DNA of 60,845 nt from Pontibacterium sp964228735 (GTDB taxonomy: Bacteria; Pseudomonadota; Gammaproteobacteria; Pseudomonadales; Balneatricaceae), in contig NZ_CAXRBQ010000076.1 of NCBI RefSeq assembly GCF_964228735.1, forward strand, positions 1 to 60,845. The letters run 5' to 3'. A program made the position numbers and the translations under genes. Below the pieces are notes generated by a model. The model was not told the origin of the DNA. It saw nothing but the letters and a program-made list of their open reading frames with translations, and did no database searches. Shown here in pieces: positions 42,283 to 50,981 of the stretch (position 1 is its first letter; each line of letters opens with the position of its first letter).

Positions 42283-42714
42283 TTAACGCAGGTCATCCAC
42301 CGAATAACCTTCCAGTGCATACGCAGGCAGGTCTTCTTTTTCCGGCACCGGGGTTGGTTTGCCCTCGTCATCAATCGCCACGAACTTAAAAATCGCCTCG
42401 GTCACTTTTTCGCGCTGACCGATACGGCCACGGCGTACCCAGGCTTCCACGTGCACGTTGATTGACGTGCGACCCACCGACTCGATATCGGTGTACACAC
42501 CCAGGATGTCACCCACTTTTACCGGGCGGATAAAACTCATCGTATCCAACGATACGGTTACAACACGGCACTGCGCACGCTGACCGGCGCAGATCCCTGC
42601 CGCCATATCCATCTGAGACAGTACCCAGCCACCAAAAATATCGCCTGCCGGGTTGGTATCGGCGGGCATCGCGATCGTACGGGTCGTCAGGCGACCTCGG
42701 GTTGTTTCTGTCAT
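42283..42714 (-). CDS. yciA: Acyl-CoA thioesterase YciA
   Basis: 143 residues, hot-dog fold. Conserved text TRTIAMPADTNPAGDIFGGWVLSQMDMAAGICA contains the active-site aspartate region of YciA, and EAWVRRGRIGQREKVTEAIFKFVAID matches the second half. It hydrolyses a broad range of acyl-CoAs in the cytosol. Single gene, convergent with the two-component pair. Confidence 0.93.
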   Translation of the reverse strand: MTETTRGRLTTRTIAMPADTNPAGDIFGGWVLSQMDMAAGICAGQRAQCRVVTVSLDTMSFIRPVKVGDILGVYTDIESVGRTSINVHVEAWVRRGRIGQREKVTEAIFKFVAIDDEGKPTPVPEKEDLPAYALEGYSVDDLR

Positions 42715-42942
42715 TGCAATCGGCCTTGCTTGTTTTATTGAATATTAATTATGCATTCCATTATTCCACTTTAGTTGTAGCGGGGGGAAGGGGAATGCTT
42801 CGAGTGGTAAGTCGGTTTCCACACATATCTATGCAAAGAGGCGACTTTTTGCCGGTTTGTGACGTCTGGTTGAGGTAATTCCTGCCGTTTAGCTGAACAG
42901 GGGGGGATCTAACTTATTGAAAAACGGTAACGGCGTAAAAAC

Positions 42943-42958
42943 TGGCCCTTACTTTGCT
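42943..42958 (+). promoter_or_regulatory. Sigma-54 promoter upstream of a 49-codon gene
   Basis: TGGCCCTTACTTTGCT fits TGGCAC-N5-TTGCW with one mismatch (C for A) and exact spacing. Predicted start near 42969, about 28 nt ahead of the ATG at 42997. Confidence 0.7.
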
Positions 42959-42996
42959 GAATTTTGCAGACAACATGCGAGAAAAGGCCAAATGCT

Positions 42997-43146
42997 ATGG
43001 GAACGCAACAGACACGATCACCGGGCATGCTGCATGTAGTAGAGCAGGATTACACTTTCACCGAGTGGGAAAAAGCGGAAGCGCAACAGCTGGTACTGAT
43101 GGCGCTGGAGACTTACGACGAGGAGGAGCCAGACACGTCCGGTTAG
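42997..43146 (+). CDS. Small acidic hypothetical protein (49 aa)
   Basis: 49 residues from the ATG at 42997 (MGTQQTRSPGMLHVVEQDYT), with AAAGG about 9 nt upstream. Acidic, soluble, no recognised domain; ends ETYDEEEPDTSG. Support comes from the sigma-54 promoter and ribosome-binding site at suitable distances. A longer in-frame start at 42964 would lie upstream of the predicted transcription start and is rejected. The large GGDEF-EAL gene begins 258 bp downstream. Confidence 0.55.
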   Translation: MGTQQTRSPGMLHVVEQDYTFTEWEKAEAQQLVLMALETYDEEEPDTSG

Positions 43147-43404
43147 CGGGGTATGATCCATTAACCATAAAAAATTGCAGGGTATCGCTGTTTAAAATAG
43201 CGATCTGCTTCTATAGTGCATTACAGCAATACATGACGTGCAGTAGAAGCGATATGGCCTGTTGGGCTCGCCGAATGAATAACGATTACTTTCGACATCC
43301 TGTTTGAATCCGATCGAATGCGGTCGAAAGTCAGACGGAGAATCCCGTAAACGCGTGCCAGGTGGGTCGCCTGTTAATTTGTGTTAATTAAGGATGATTA
43401 CGTT

Positions 43405-46400
43405 ATGCGGTTAACCGCCACAGCACCGTCAGCCCTTTTCACAAATGCTCTGTTAACCCTCGTTTATTTCCTGACTGCGAAGCTGGCTTTAGGCATGGCG
43501 GAAGATGGCTACGCCAGTCCATTCTGGCCGCCTACGGGTTTTGCCATTGCCGCCATACTACTGGGGGGATACCGCATGCTGCCCGGCGTATTTTTTGGCG
43601 CATTTGCGGTTAACTGGCAGGTGGATCAGCTCAGCCTGACGGCGTTGCAGATCGCGACCGGTAACAGCCTGGAAGCGTTTCTCGCCGGGTATTTGGTCCG
43701 TCGATTTATCTCCCGCCGCTATTTCCTCAACTACTATCGCGAGGTGATCCACTTCACCTTGTGTGTGATGTCTGCCGCTGCGTTGGGGGCATCAATTGGC
43801 AGCCATGCGGTTACCGATTGGCAGGCGGAGAATCCCCTCTCACAGTGCCTGCATATCTGGAAAGTGTGGTGGTTGGGGGATGTTGTGGGCGCTTTGGTGT
43901 TTGCACCTCTCATCCTCTCCTTTGCCCGCCAGTACAAAGCCCCGCAACGAAACTGGCGGGAAATCGTGTTGTTTGTTGTGCTGGTTGTTGGCGTGGGTGG
44001 CATCGTATTCGGCGGTTGGGGCTCCATTGTAATGGATAACGCGCCGTTTGCGTTTTTGCCGCTGCCGCTGCTGGTGGCTGTAGCCTATCGCTTTGTGCAT
44101 CGCGGCAGTGCGCTAAGTGTGATGTTCCTGGCACTCTCTGCCATCAACGGTACGTTGGCAGGGTACGGTCCCTTTGTCTCCGATGATATTCCCCATTCCC
44201 TGCTGCTTCAGCAGGTATATGTGTGCTGCCTGGCCTTGTGCGGCTTGTTGCTGTGTGCGGTGATTCACGAACGGGAGCGGGCGCAGCAGGCCTTGCAGCG
44301 CTTATCCAACCGACTGGAGGGACAGGTCCAGCGGGCGACCCATGAACTGGTTGAAAAGAACGCCACTTTGCATGAAAAGCAGCGGGAGCAGGCGAGCCTG
44401 ATTGTTGATCTGCGTACCAGTGAAAACCGGTACCGCGCCATCTTTGAAAATGCGCCGGAAGCCGTGGTGCTGTTCAGCCTGAACACTTTCCGTTTTGTGG
44501 ATGCCAATGACAATGCGCTGTCGCTGTTTGGTTATACCCACGAACAGATGATGAATTTGTCGGTAGACGACATCTCGCCACCAAATCAGCCCAACGGGGA
44601 ATCATCGGCTGAAATGGCGCTAGCCTATATTGATCGGGCAATGATGGGCGAGTCTTGCTGCTTCGAGTGGCAGCATCTCAATGCAAAAGGTTACGGCGTG
44701 CAGTGTGAGGTCCGTCTGGTGCTGTTTCCGTCGCGCGAAGACCGTTTGGTTCGTGGCAGCATCACCGTGATCGAAGACCGGGTGAAGGCAGAGGAACGCC
44801 GTCGACTCACTGCCAAACTGTTCGTGAACACATCCGAAGCGGTCATCATTACCGATAACGCGCAAAACATCATCGAAGTGAACGACGCCTTCTGTCGCAT
44901 CAGCGGTTATACCGCACAGGAAGTCATGGGGCAGCCGCACCAGACCTTCGTGTTTGCACCCCAGGAAGAGGAACTCTACCGCCAGGTCTGGCACGTGGTG
45001 GAAGAGAAAGGGCGCTGGCAGGGCGAGGTCCTTGGCTGTCGCAAGAACGGTGAATTCTATCCCAAGAGTCTTACCTTAAGCGAAGTGCGCAGCAGTGATG
45101 GTCGTGTGACGCACTATCTCGGGCAGTTTACCGACATCACCGAAGCCAAGGCGAAAGAGGAGCGGTTGATCGAACTGGCCACCTTCGATCACCTGACCGG
45201 GCTGTATAACCGCAACGCTTTTTTGCAGCACCTGAAACAGGCGATTGCTGACTCAAACCGTTCAGGCCGTGAATTTGCCGTGTTGTTTATCGATCTGGAC
45301 GGCTTTAAGCGGCTCAACGATTCGTTAGGGCATGATTTTGGTGACCAGGTCATTCGGATTGCTGCCGAACGTCTGCAGCAGAATACCCGTGTCAACGACC
45401 TGGTGTCGCGCCTCGGCGGGGATGAGTTCACCCTGCTGGTGAAGGAACCGCAGGCCGGAATTGATCAGGCGCGGCTGGCGGAGAAGGTGCTGACCACACT
45501 GGCGGAACCCTATCAGGTGGGTGATAAAACAATACACCTCACCGCCAGCATCGGTATCAGCCGCTATCCTGCGGATGGCAGTGAATGCAAGGAGTTACTG
45601 CGCACGGCTGATATGGCCATGTACCGTGCCAAGAACGGCGGCAAGAACAGCTATCAGTTCTACACCACCGAGATGAAAGCGCAGGTGCAGCGCCATCTCC
45701 GGTTGGAGACTGAGTTGCACGATGCGCTGGTACGGAATGAGTTCTGTTTGCACTACCAGCCGCAGATCGACCTGAACACTGGGCGATTGGTTGGCATGGA
45801 AGCGTTGATCCGCTGGCAACACCCTGAGCAGGGATTGCTATTCCCGGGGGATTTCATCGACGTGGCGGAACAGAGTGGACTGATCTGTGATATCGGCAAC
45901 TGGGCGTTGCATGAAGCCTGTCGCCAGGCTCGGATTTGCCAGCAGGAAACCGACCAGGCGATTCTGGTGGCGGTTAACCTGTCGACCCGTCAGTTCCATG
46001 ACCCCGGGATCTTGCTGGATCAGGTAGATCACGCGCTGAGTTCGAATGGCCTGCCCGCATCCATGCTGGAGCTGGAGATTACCGAAAGTATGTTGATGGA
46101 GGATGTGCAAGCAGCACTGGATACGCTGGTCGCTTTGCGTGACAAGGGCATCAGTATCGCCATCGACGACTTTGGTACCGGCTACTCCTCGCTGGCTTAC
46201 CTGAAGCAGTTTGCGGCGGATAAGCTGAAGATCGACCGTACCTTTGTGCGGGACTTGGAGCACGATCCCGATGACGCGGCTATCATCTGCGCCACCGTCG
46301 CGCTGGCGCACAGCCTGAAACTCCAGGTCATCGCTGAAGGTGTTGAGAACGAGGCGCAGAAGAGCTTCTTGATCGGACTGGGCTGTGACGAGATGCAGGG

Positions 46401-46497
46401 CTATTTGCTGGCGAAACCGATGCCGCCGGAAGAACTGATCGACTTTATCCTCGCATACCATTGCGAAACCGATGAACCGTTGGTCTACGATATCTGA
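43405..46497 (+). CDS. MASE1-PAS-PAS-GGDEF-EAL membrane c-di-GMP enzyme
   Basis: 1030 residues from the ATG at 43405 (AAGGATG upstream); a GTG at 43381 lacks a ribosome-binding site. MASE1 sensor with about 8 helices (residues 1-290; FWPPTGFAIAAILLGGYR is diagnostic), a coiled coil, two PAS/PAC domains (about 345-470 and 475-595), GGDEF with intact LGGDEF at 671-675 and I-site RVND five residues before it, and EAL with GMEALIRW at about 798-805 plus DDFGTGYSSLAYLKQF. Both catalytic halves look intact, so it could make or degrade c-di-GMP depending on the signal. Confidence 0.93.
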   Translation: MRLTATAPSALFTNALLTLVYFLTAKLALGMAEDGYASPFWPPTGFAIAAILLGGYRMLPGVFFGAFAVNWQVDQLSLTALQIATGNSLEAFLAGYLVRRFISRRYFLNYYREVIHFTLCVMSAAALGASIGSHAVTDWQAENPLSQCLHIWKVWWLGDVVGALVFAPLILSFARQYKAPQRNWREIVLFVVLVVGVGGIVFGGWGSIVMDNAPFAFLPLPLLVAVAYRFVHRGSALSVMFLALSAINGTLAGYGPFVSDDIPHSLLLQQVYVCCLALCGLLLCAVIHERERAQQALQRLSNRLEGQVQRATHELVEKNATLHEKQREQASLIVDLRTSENRYRAIFENAPEAVVLFSLNTFRFVDANDNALSLFGYTHEQMMNLSVDDISPPNQPNGESSAEMALAYIDRAMMGESCCFEWQHLNAKGYGVQCEVRLVLFPSREDRLVRGSITVIEDRVKAEERRRLTAKLFVNTSEAVIITDNAQNIIEVNDAFCRISGYTAQEVMGQPHQTFVFAPQEEELYRQVWHVVEEKGRWQGEVLGCRKNGEFYPKSLTLSEVRSSDGRVTHYLGQFTDITEAKAKEERLIELATFDHLTGLYNRNAFLQHLKQAIADSNRSGREFAVLFIDLDGFKRLNDSLGHDFGDQVIRIAAERLQQNTRVNDLVSRLGGDEFTLLVKEPQAGIDQARLAEKVLTTLAEPYQVGDKTIHLTASIGISRYPADGSECKELLRTADMAMYRAKNGGKNSYQFYTTEMKAQVQRHLRLETELHDALVRNEFCLHYQPQIDLNTGRLVGMEALIRWQHPEQGLLFPGDFIDVAEQSGLICDIGNWALHEACRQARICQQETDQAILVAVNLSTRQFHDPGILLDQVDHALSSNGLPASMLELEITESMLMEDVQAALDTLVALRDKGISIAIDDFGTGYSSLAYLKQFAADKLKIDRTFVRDLEHDPDDAAIICATVALAHSLKLQVIAEGVENEAQKSFLIGLGCDEMQGYLLAKPMPPEELIDFILAYHCETDEPLVYDI

Positions 46498-46560
46498 TGG
46501 TCTAACCGTTTTGGCGAAAGTTGGCGACTTTAGTGCAGGAAGTCAGCTATAAAGTGGGCC

Positions 46561-47178
46561 TTAGCTCACAAAAAAGAACACCGATACATAGTGGCAACCG
46601 CTGCCCGCCATGGTGAACAGGTGCCAGATGCCATGGGCATGGCGCATGCGTCCATCGCGCAAGTAGAACAGAATACCCAGGGTATAGAAGAGCCCGCCGG
46701 CCAATAGCCAGATAAAGCCGCCCAGAGGAAGTACTTCGAGTAGTGGCACAATGGCGATCACCATCAACCAGCCCATCACCAGGTAGATCAACAGTGAATG
46801 CCAGCGTGCCCGGCGGCGGTGGATAAATTCCAGTGTCATACCGAGCAATGCCAGACCCCAGACCAGGCCAAACAGCAGCCAGCCCCAAAAGCCGCGCAAG
46901 CTCACCAGGGTAAATGGTGTGTAGGTGCCCGCAATCAACAGGTAGATCGCCTGATGATCCAGTTTACGGAACAGTTCTTTCAACTTGCCGCGCAGGCTGT
47001 GATAGAGGGTGGAGGTGACATAGAGCAGCACCAGACTGACACCGTAAATGGCAAAGCTGGTGATCTGCCAGGGGTCGCCTTGTCGGGCAGCATGGACGAC
47101 CAGGACCACGAGCCCCACCAGTGCGGCGAGCGCTCCGACCAGGTGGGTAATGCTGTTAAACCGCTCACCTTTGTACAT
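46561..47178 (-). CDS. Hemolysin III family (TrhA/YqfA) membrane protein
   Basis: 205 residues, seven hydrophobic segments. Family motifs: FNSITHLVGALAALVG, TSTLYHSLRG, LDHQAIYLLIAGTYTPF and the C-terminal HAHGIWHLFTMAGSGCHYVSV with the histidine cluster shared with PAQR receptors. E. coli TrhA regulates membrane energetic homeostasis; haemolysin activity is not established for most members. The ATG has GGAAAAAGAG upstream. rnr lies upstream on the same strand, 84 bp away. Confidence 0.9.
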   Translation of the reverse strand: MYKGERFNSITHLVGALAALVGLVVLVVHAARQGDPWQITSFAIYGVSLVLLYVTSTLYHSLRGKLKELFRKLDHQAIYLLIAGTYTPFTLVSLRGFWGWLLFGLVWGLALLGMTLEFIHRRRARWHSLLIYLVMGWLMVIAIVPLLEVLPLGGFIWLLAGGLFYTLGILFYLRDGRMRHAHGIWHLFTMAGSGCHYVSVFFFVS

Positions 47179-47262
47179 CGCTCTTTTTCCGAAACATACT
47201 GTTAGCTATGACAGCGTTCGGAAGTGGTGGGTTCGGTATGGTCGCCAGGCTTACCTGAGTCG

Positions 47263-49590
47263 TTAGCGCTTCTTGCTCTTGTAGTACTTCTTCTTACGTG
47301 GCTTCTGGCGCTCGGGCTGATCAACAAACTCAAAGTCGATCTTGCGCTGGTCCATGTCGATCTTCACTACACGGATTTCAACCGTATCGCCCAGGCCGTA
47401 GCTGGTGCGGGACTGATCACCCACCAGACGCTGCTTGGCTTCGTCAAAGTGGTAGAAGTCACTTTTCAGGTTGGAAACATGGATCAGGCCTTCCACCTGA
47501 ATATCCTCGATCTCGATAAATAGACCAAACTTGGCCACGCTGCTGATAATGCCGGTGAAGGTATCACCGATAAAATCCTGCATGTACTCACACTTCAGCC
47601 AGGCTTCCACATCCCAACTGGCCTGATCGGCGCGGCGGGAGGCTTCGGAACAATGTTCGGCCAGAATCAGCATCGCCTGCATGTCGTACGGGTACGCCTT
47701 AGTCGGTTCCAGACGCGGTGCATTTTTCACCCGCTGTACCGGATCGGTGCCCTTGCCGGTAATGCGTTTCAGCGCACGGCGGAAGGCGCTGCCGGTTTCG
47801 TTGCGGCGGATTACCGAACGGATTGCACGGTGTACCAGCAGGTCCGGGTAACGACGGATCGGCGAAGTGAAATGTGCGTACGCCGAGTAGGCCAGACCAA
47901 AGTGGCCCTGGTTATCCGGGCTGTATTCCGCCTGGCTGAGGGAGCGTAGCATCATGGTGCGGATGATGTGTGCATCGCTGCGATCCCCAAGGGAAGTCAG
48001 CAGCTTGTCATAATCCGCTGGTGTTGGTTTATCACCGCCACCCAGGTTCAGCCCACGCTCGCCGAGAAAGGCGCGCAGGTTTTTCAGTTTCTTCTCCAGG
48101 GGGCCGTCATGGATACGGTACAGTGCCGGGATCTGCAGTTTTTCCAGAAAGCCCGCAGTTGCCACGTTGGCGCAGAGCATGAACTCTTCGATCATCTTGT
48201 GGGCGTCGTTGCGCACGACCGGCACGATCTGCTCGATCTTGCGGTTTTCATTAAAGCGGAACTGCACTTCGCGGGTTTCAAAGTCGATGGAACCGCGTTT
48301 GCTACGTGCCTTGCGCAGGGCGCCGTACAGCTTATGTAACTCCTGCAGGTGTGGCACGATCGCCTTGTGGTTGTGGGCGACCTGTCTGCCAAGGCCTGAG
48401 CTGGAGTCGGACAGCAGTGCGCCGACCTGGGTGTAGGTTAGGCGTGCATGGGAGTGAATCACCCCTTCAGCGAAGCTGAAGTCGGTCATCTTGCCCGCGC
48501 TGTTGATCGCCATCTCACACACCATCACCAGACGGTCCACTTTGGGATTGAGCGAGCAAAGTCCGTTGGAGAGGGCTTCCGGTAGCATCGGCACCACATG
48601 GCCCGGGAAATACACCGAGGTGCCACGCTCGCGGGCTTCGATATCCAGTGCGCTGTCGGGTTTTACGTAGTGGGAGACATCGGCAATCGCCACATACAAT
48701 GTCCAGCCGCTACCGCTTTTCTCGCAATAGACGGCATCGTCAAAATCGCGGGCGTCTTCGCCATCGATGGTTACAAACGGCAACTTACGCAGGTCTACGC
48801 GGTGTTCTTTATCTGCGGCCGCAACCTGTTTACCCAGACTTTCGGCCGCCTTGAGCGCATCCTGTGGCCAGCGGTGGGGAATGTCGTGGCTGCGCAGTGC
48901 AACATCGATCTCCATGCCCGGAGCCATGGAGTCGCCCAGCACTTCGGTCACACGGCCGGTGGCATTGTAACGGCTGCATGGTTGCTCCAGGATCTCTACT
49001 GAGATGTATTGGCCCAGTTTCGCACCCGCCAGATCCTCTTCATCGATATCGATTTCGTTGGTGATGCGGCGGTTTTCCGGTTCCAGGAAGTAAACGCCGT
49101 CCTCGTCCTGCGCCAGACGGCCAACCAGCTGTGTGGTGTTGTGCTCCAGCACCTTAACGATCTTGCCTTCTTCACGGCCACGGCGATCCACACCGCTGAT
49201 GCGCACCTGCACCCGGTCGCCGTCAAATACCGACTCCATCTGTTTATTAAACAGGAACAGATCGTCGCCACCTTCATCGCGGGACAGGAAGCCAAAGCCG
49301 TCAGGGTGACCAATCACCGTGCCGGTCACCAGCTCCTCGGCACGCAGTACGCTGTAACCCTTGCGTGGGTGGAAGATCACCTGGTTGTCACGCTCCATCG
49401 CACGCAGGCGACGGCGCAGGGCTTCCTGTTCCTCTTCGCTATACAGTTGCATCGCTTCTGCCAACTGGTAGCGGTTCAGGGAGGTGTCGTGTTCATTTAG
49501 CAGGCCCAGGATAAAGTCACGGTCTGGGATCGGGTGGCTGTATTTCTCTTTGTCTGAGGATTTAATCGCCCCAGAAAATTGCTTACTCAT
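47263..49590 (-). CDS. rnr: Ribonuclease R
   Basis: 775 residues from the ATG at 49590 (MSKQFSGAIKSSDKEKYSHPIPDRDFIL); an ATG two codons earlier (49596) is possible. Domains: N-terminal HTH, cold-shock domains (about 65-230), RNB catalytic domain with VTIDGEDARDFDDAVYCEK, and S1 domain (GDTFTGIISSVAKFGLFIEI). The basic tail (RQKPRKKKYYKSKKR) is much shorter than in E. coli. RNase R degrades structured RNA and acts in rRNA quality control. No rlmB follows, unlike in E. coli. Confidence 0.96.
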   Translation of the reverse strand: MSKQFSGAIKSSDKEKYSHPIPDRDFILGLLNEHDTSLNRYQLAEAMQLYSEEEQEALRRRLRAMERDNQVIFHPRKGYSVLRAEELVTGTVIGHPDGFGFLSRDEGGDDLFLFNKQMESVFDGDRVQVRISGVDRRGREEGKIVKVLEHNTTQLVGRLAQDEDGVYFLEPENRRITNEIDIDEEDLAGAKLGQYISVEILEQPCSRYNATGRVTEVLGDSMAPGMEIDVALRSHDIPHRWPQDALKAAESLGKQVAAADKEHRVDLRKLPFVTIDGEDARDFDDAVYCEKSGSGWTLYVAIADVSHYVKPDSALDIEARERGTSVYFPGHVVPMLPEALSNGLCSLNPKVDRLVMVCEMAINSAGKMTDFSFAEGVIHSHARLTYTQVGALLSDSSSGLGRQVAHNHKAIVPHLQELHKLYGALRKARSKRGSIDFETREVQFRFNENRKIEQIVPVVRNDAHKMIEEFMLCANVATAGFLEKLQIPALYRIHDGPLEKKLKNLRAFLGERGLNLGGGDKPTPADYDKLLTSLGDRSDAHIIRTMMLRSLSQAEYSPDNQGHFGLAYSAYAHFTSPIRRYPDLLVHRAIRSVIRRNETGSAFRRALKRITGKGTDPVQRVKNAPRLEPTKAYPYDMQAMLILAEHCSEASRRADQASWDVEAWLKCEYMQDFIGDTFTGIISSVAKFGLFIEIEDIQVEGLIHVSNLKSDFYHFDEAKQRLVGDQSRTSYGLGDTVEIRVVKIDMDQRKIDFEFVDQPERQKPRKKKYYKSKKR

Positions 49591-49596
49591 TCTCAT

Positions 49597-50252
49597 TTCT
49601 CAAAAAAGCCACAATCGGTGCGTGATGTGCGTTATGAAATGCGGTGTAAAAACAGTTCAGATAAACGCGGCAGCGATGCTGGCTGGTGTCACTCAACGCA
49701 TTGAATGACGTCAATTCGGCTGACACACGCACAACGCGGAATGTCGATGACTCATGCCAGGCCTTCTACCAGGCCTCTCGGGGCATGTGGGTGACTTAAC
49801 GGCTTATGGCCTGGAAGTGTGTTGGCACATCAACGGCGTTCTAGCGGATAGGTCGGTTGCTTAAAAGCAGCGAATACGGCCAAAAACAACAATCAACTGA
49901 AAGTATGGTGCACGTATGTTGCAAAGATCTTTAAGCGCGGGAAATAACACTGGAATTCAAAACTGCGGGGCGGGAATACTGAAGCAGTAAAACGGCGTGC
50001 GGAGATTTAAAAATAGAATTGTTTCTCGATAGCGCACAATCTACAGCACGCTGGTTAATTGTCAACCAGTTTTGCGGAAAGATGGGCCCACACCTTGTGT
50101 AGCCCATAGCGTGGACCACGCTTCATCGTCCTGTGATATTGCTCTGATATCCGGCAAGAGGAGGCCGTGACGTTTTTGTGATACCTGCCTGCTAGACTTC
50201 CTCATAATCCGATAAAACAGTGGCGGCGCCCTGTGGGGCGCTCGGTTGCGTC
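49597..50252. other. Long divergent intergenic region between rnr and the OmpR-type regulator
   Basis: 656 bp with no supported gene or tRNA. Hairpins: CATGCC...GGCATG with inner AGGCC/GGCCT (49753-49787); CTGGTT-aattgtc-AACCAG followed by TTTT (50051-50073), terminator-like on the plus strand; and TGGGC/GCCCA with CACA/TGTG (50083-50107). A short untranslated RNA ending at 50073 is possible. Confidence 0.5.
50167..50188 (+). promoter_or_regulatory. Two 11-bp direct repeats upstream of the response regulator
   Basis: GTGACGTTTTT then GTGATACCTGC, in the same GTGA phase and spacing as the four repeats at 52451-52494. Position about 65-85 bp ahead of the ATG suits autoregulation. Confidence 0.6.
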
Positions 50253-50981
50253 ATGGAAAAGAATATCCTGGTCATCGAAGACAATAGGGATATTGCACAG
50301 CTGGTGATGGTTAACCTGCGTGATAAACACCTGCACGTTGAACATGCTGATAACGGCAGCACAGGTCTTGCCCGAGCGATGAGTGGGCGATACGACCTGG
50401 TGATACTGGACCTGATGCTGCCGGAGGTGGACGGTCTCGATATCTGCCGTAACCTGCGCAGCGAAAAGGTCTATACACCAATCCTGATGCTGACCGCACG
50501 CACCTCCGAACTGGATCGGGTGCTCGGCCTGGAAGTGGGGGCCGATGACTATCTCACCAAACCCTTCAGCGTGCCGGAGCTGGTGGCACGGGTGAATGCC
50601 ATTCTGCGCCGCTCGGATCAATATCAACCGGTGAAAGCAGGGCCGCAGCATTCCCCGCTGCAATTTGGTCACCTTCGGATCGACCCGGAAACCCGTCAGG
50701 TACGTGTGCACGATACCCCCATCGAGCTGACTGCCAAAGAGTTTGATCTGCTGTGGCATTTTGCCAGCAACCCCGAGCGCGTATTCACCCGCGAACAGCT
50801 GCTCGATAGCGTGTGGGGGTATGGCTACGAAGGCTACGATCACACCGTTAATTCCCACATCAACCGTCTGCGCGCCAAGATCGAGCCCGACCCGGCCAAA
50901 CCGCGTTATGTGATGACCGTGTGGGGTGTGGGCTACAAGTTCTCCGGGCGTGACAGTGGTGGGTATGCCGAGCCATGTTAA
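50253..50981 (+). CDS. OmpR-family response regulator
   Basis: 242 residues from the ATG at 50253 (MEKNILVIEDNRDIAQLVMV). Receiver with DLVILDLMLPEVDGLDICR and YLTKPFSVPELVARV, then a winged-helix domain with LTAKEFDLLWHFASNPERVFTREQLLDSVWG and HINRLRAKIEPDP...VWGVGYKF. It overlaps the kinase start by 7 bp. It is the probable reader of the 11-bp repeats at 50167 and 52451, so it likely regulates itself and the EF-hand protein gene. Confidence 0.93.
   Translation: MEKNILVIEDNRDIAQLVMVNLRDKHLHVEHADNGSTGLARAMSGRYDLVILDLMLPEVDGLDICRNLRSEKVYTPILMLTARTSELDRVLGLEVGADDYLTKPFSVPELVARVNAILRRSDQYQPVKAGPQHSPLQFGHLRIDPETRQVRVHDTPIELTAKEFDLLWHFASNPERVFTREQLLDSVWGYGYEGYDHTVNSHINRLRAKIEPDPAKPRYVMTVWGVGYKFSGRDSGGYAEPC

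Noticed and set aside
49597..50252. Possible tRNA gene beside rnr
   Set aside because: No T-loop motif (GTTCRANYC) or acceptor-stem pairing could be found on either strand.
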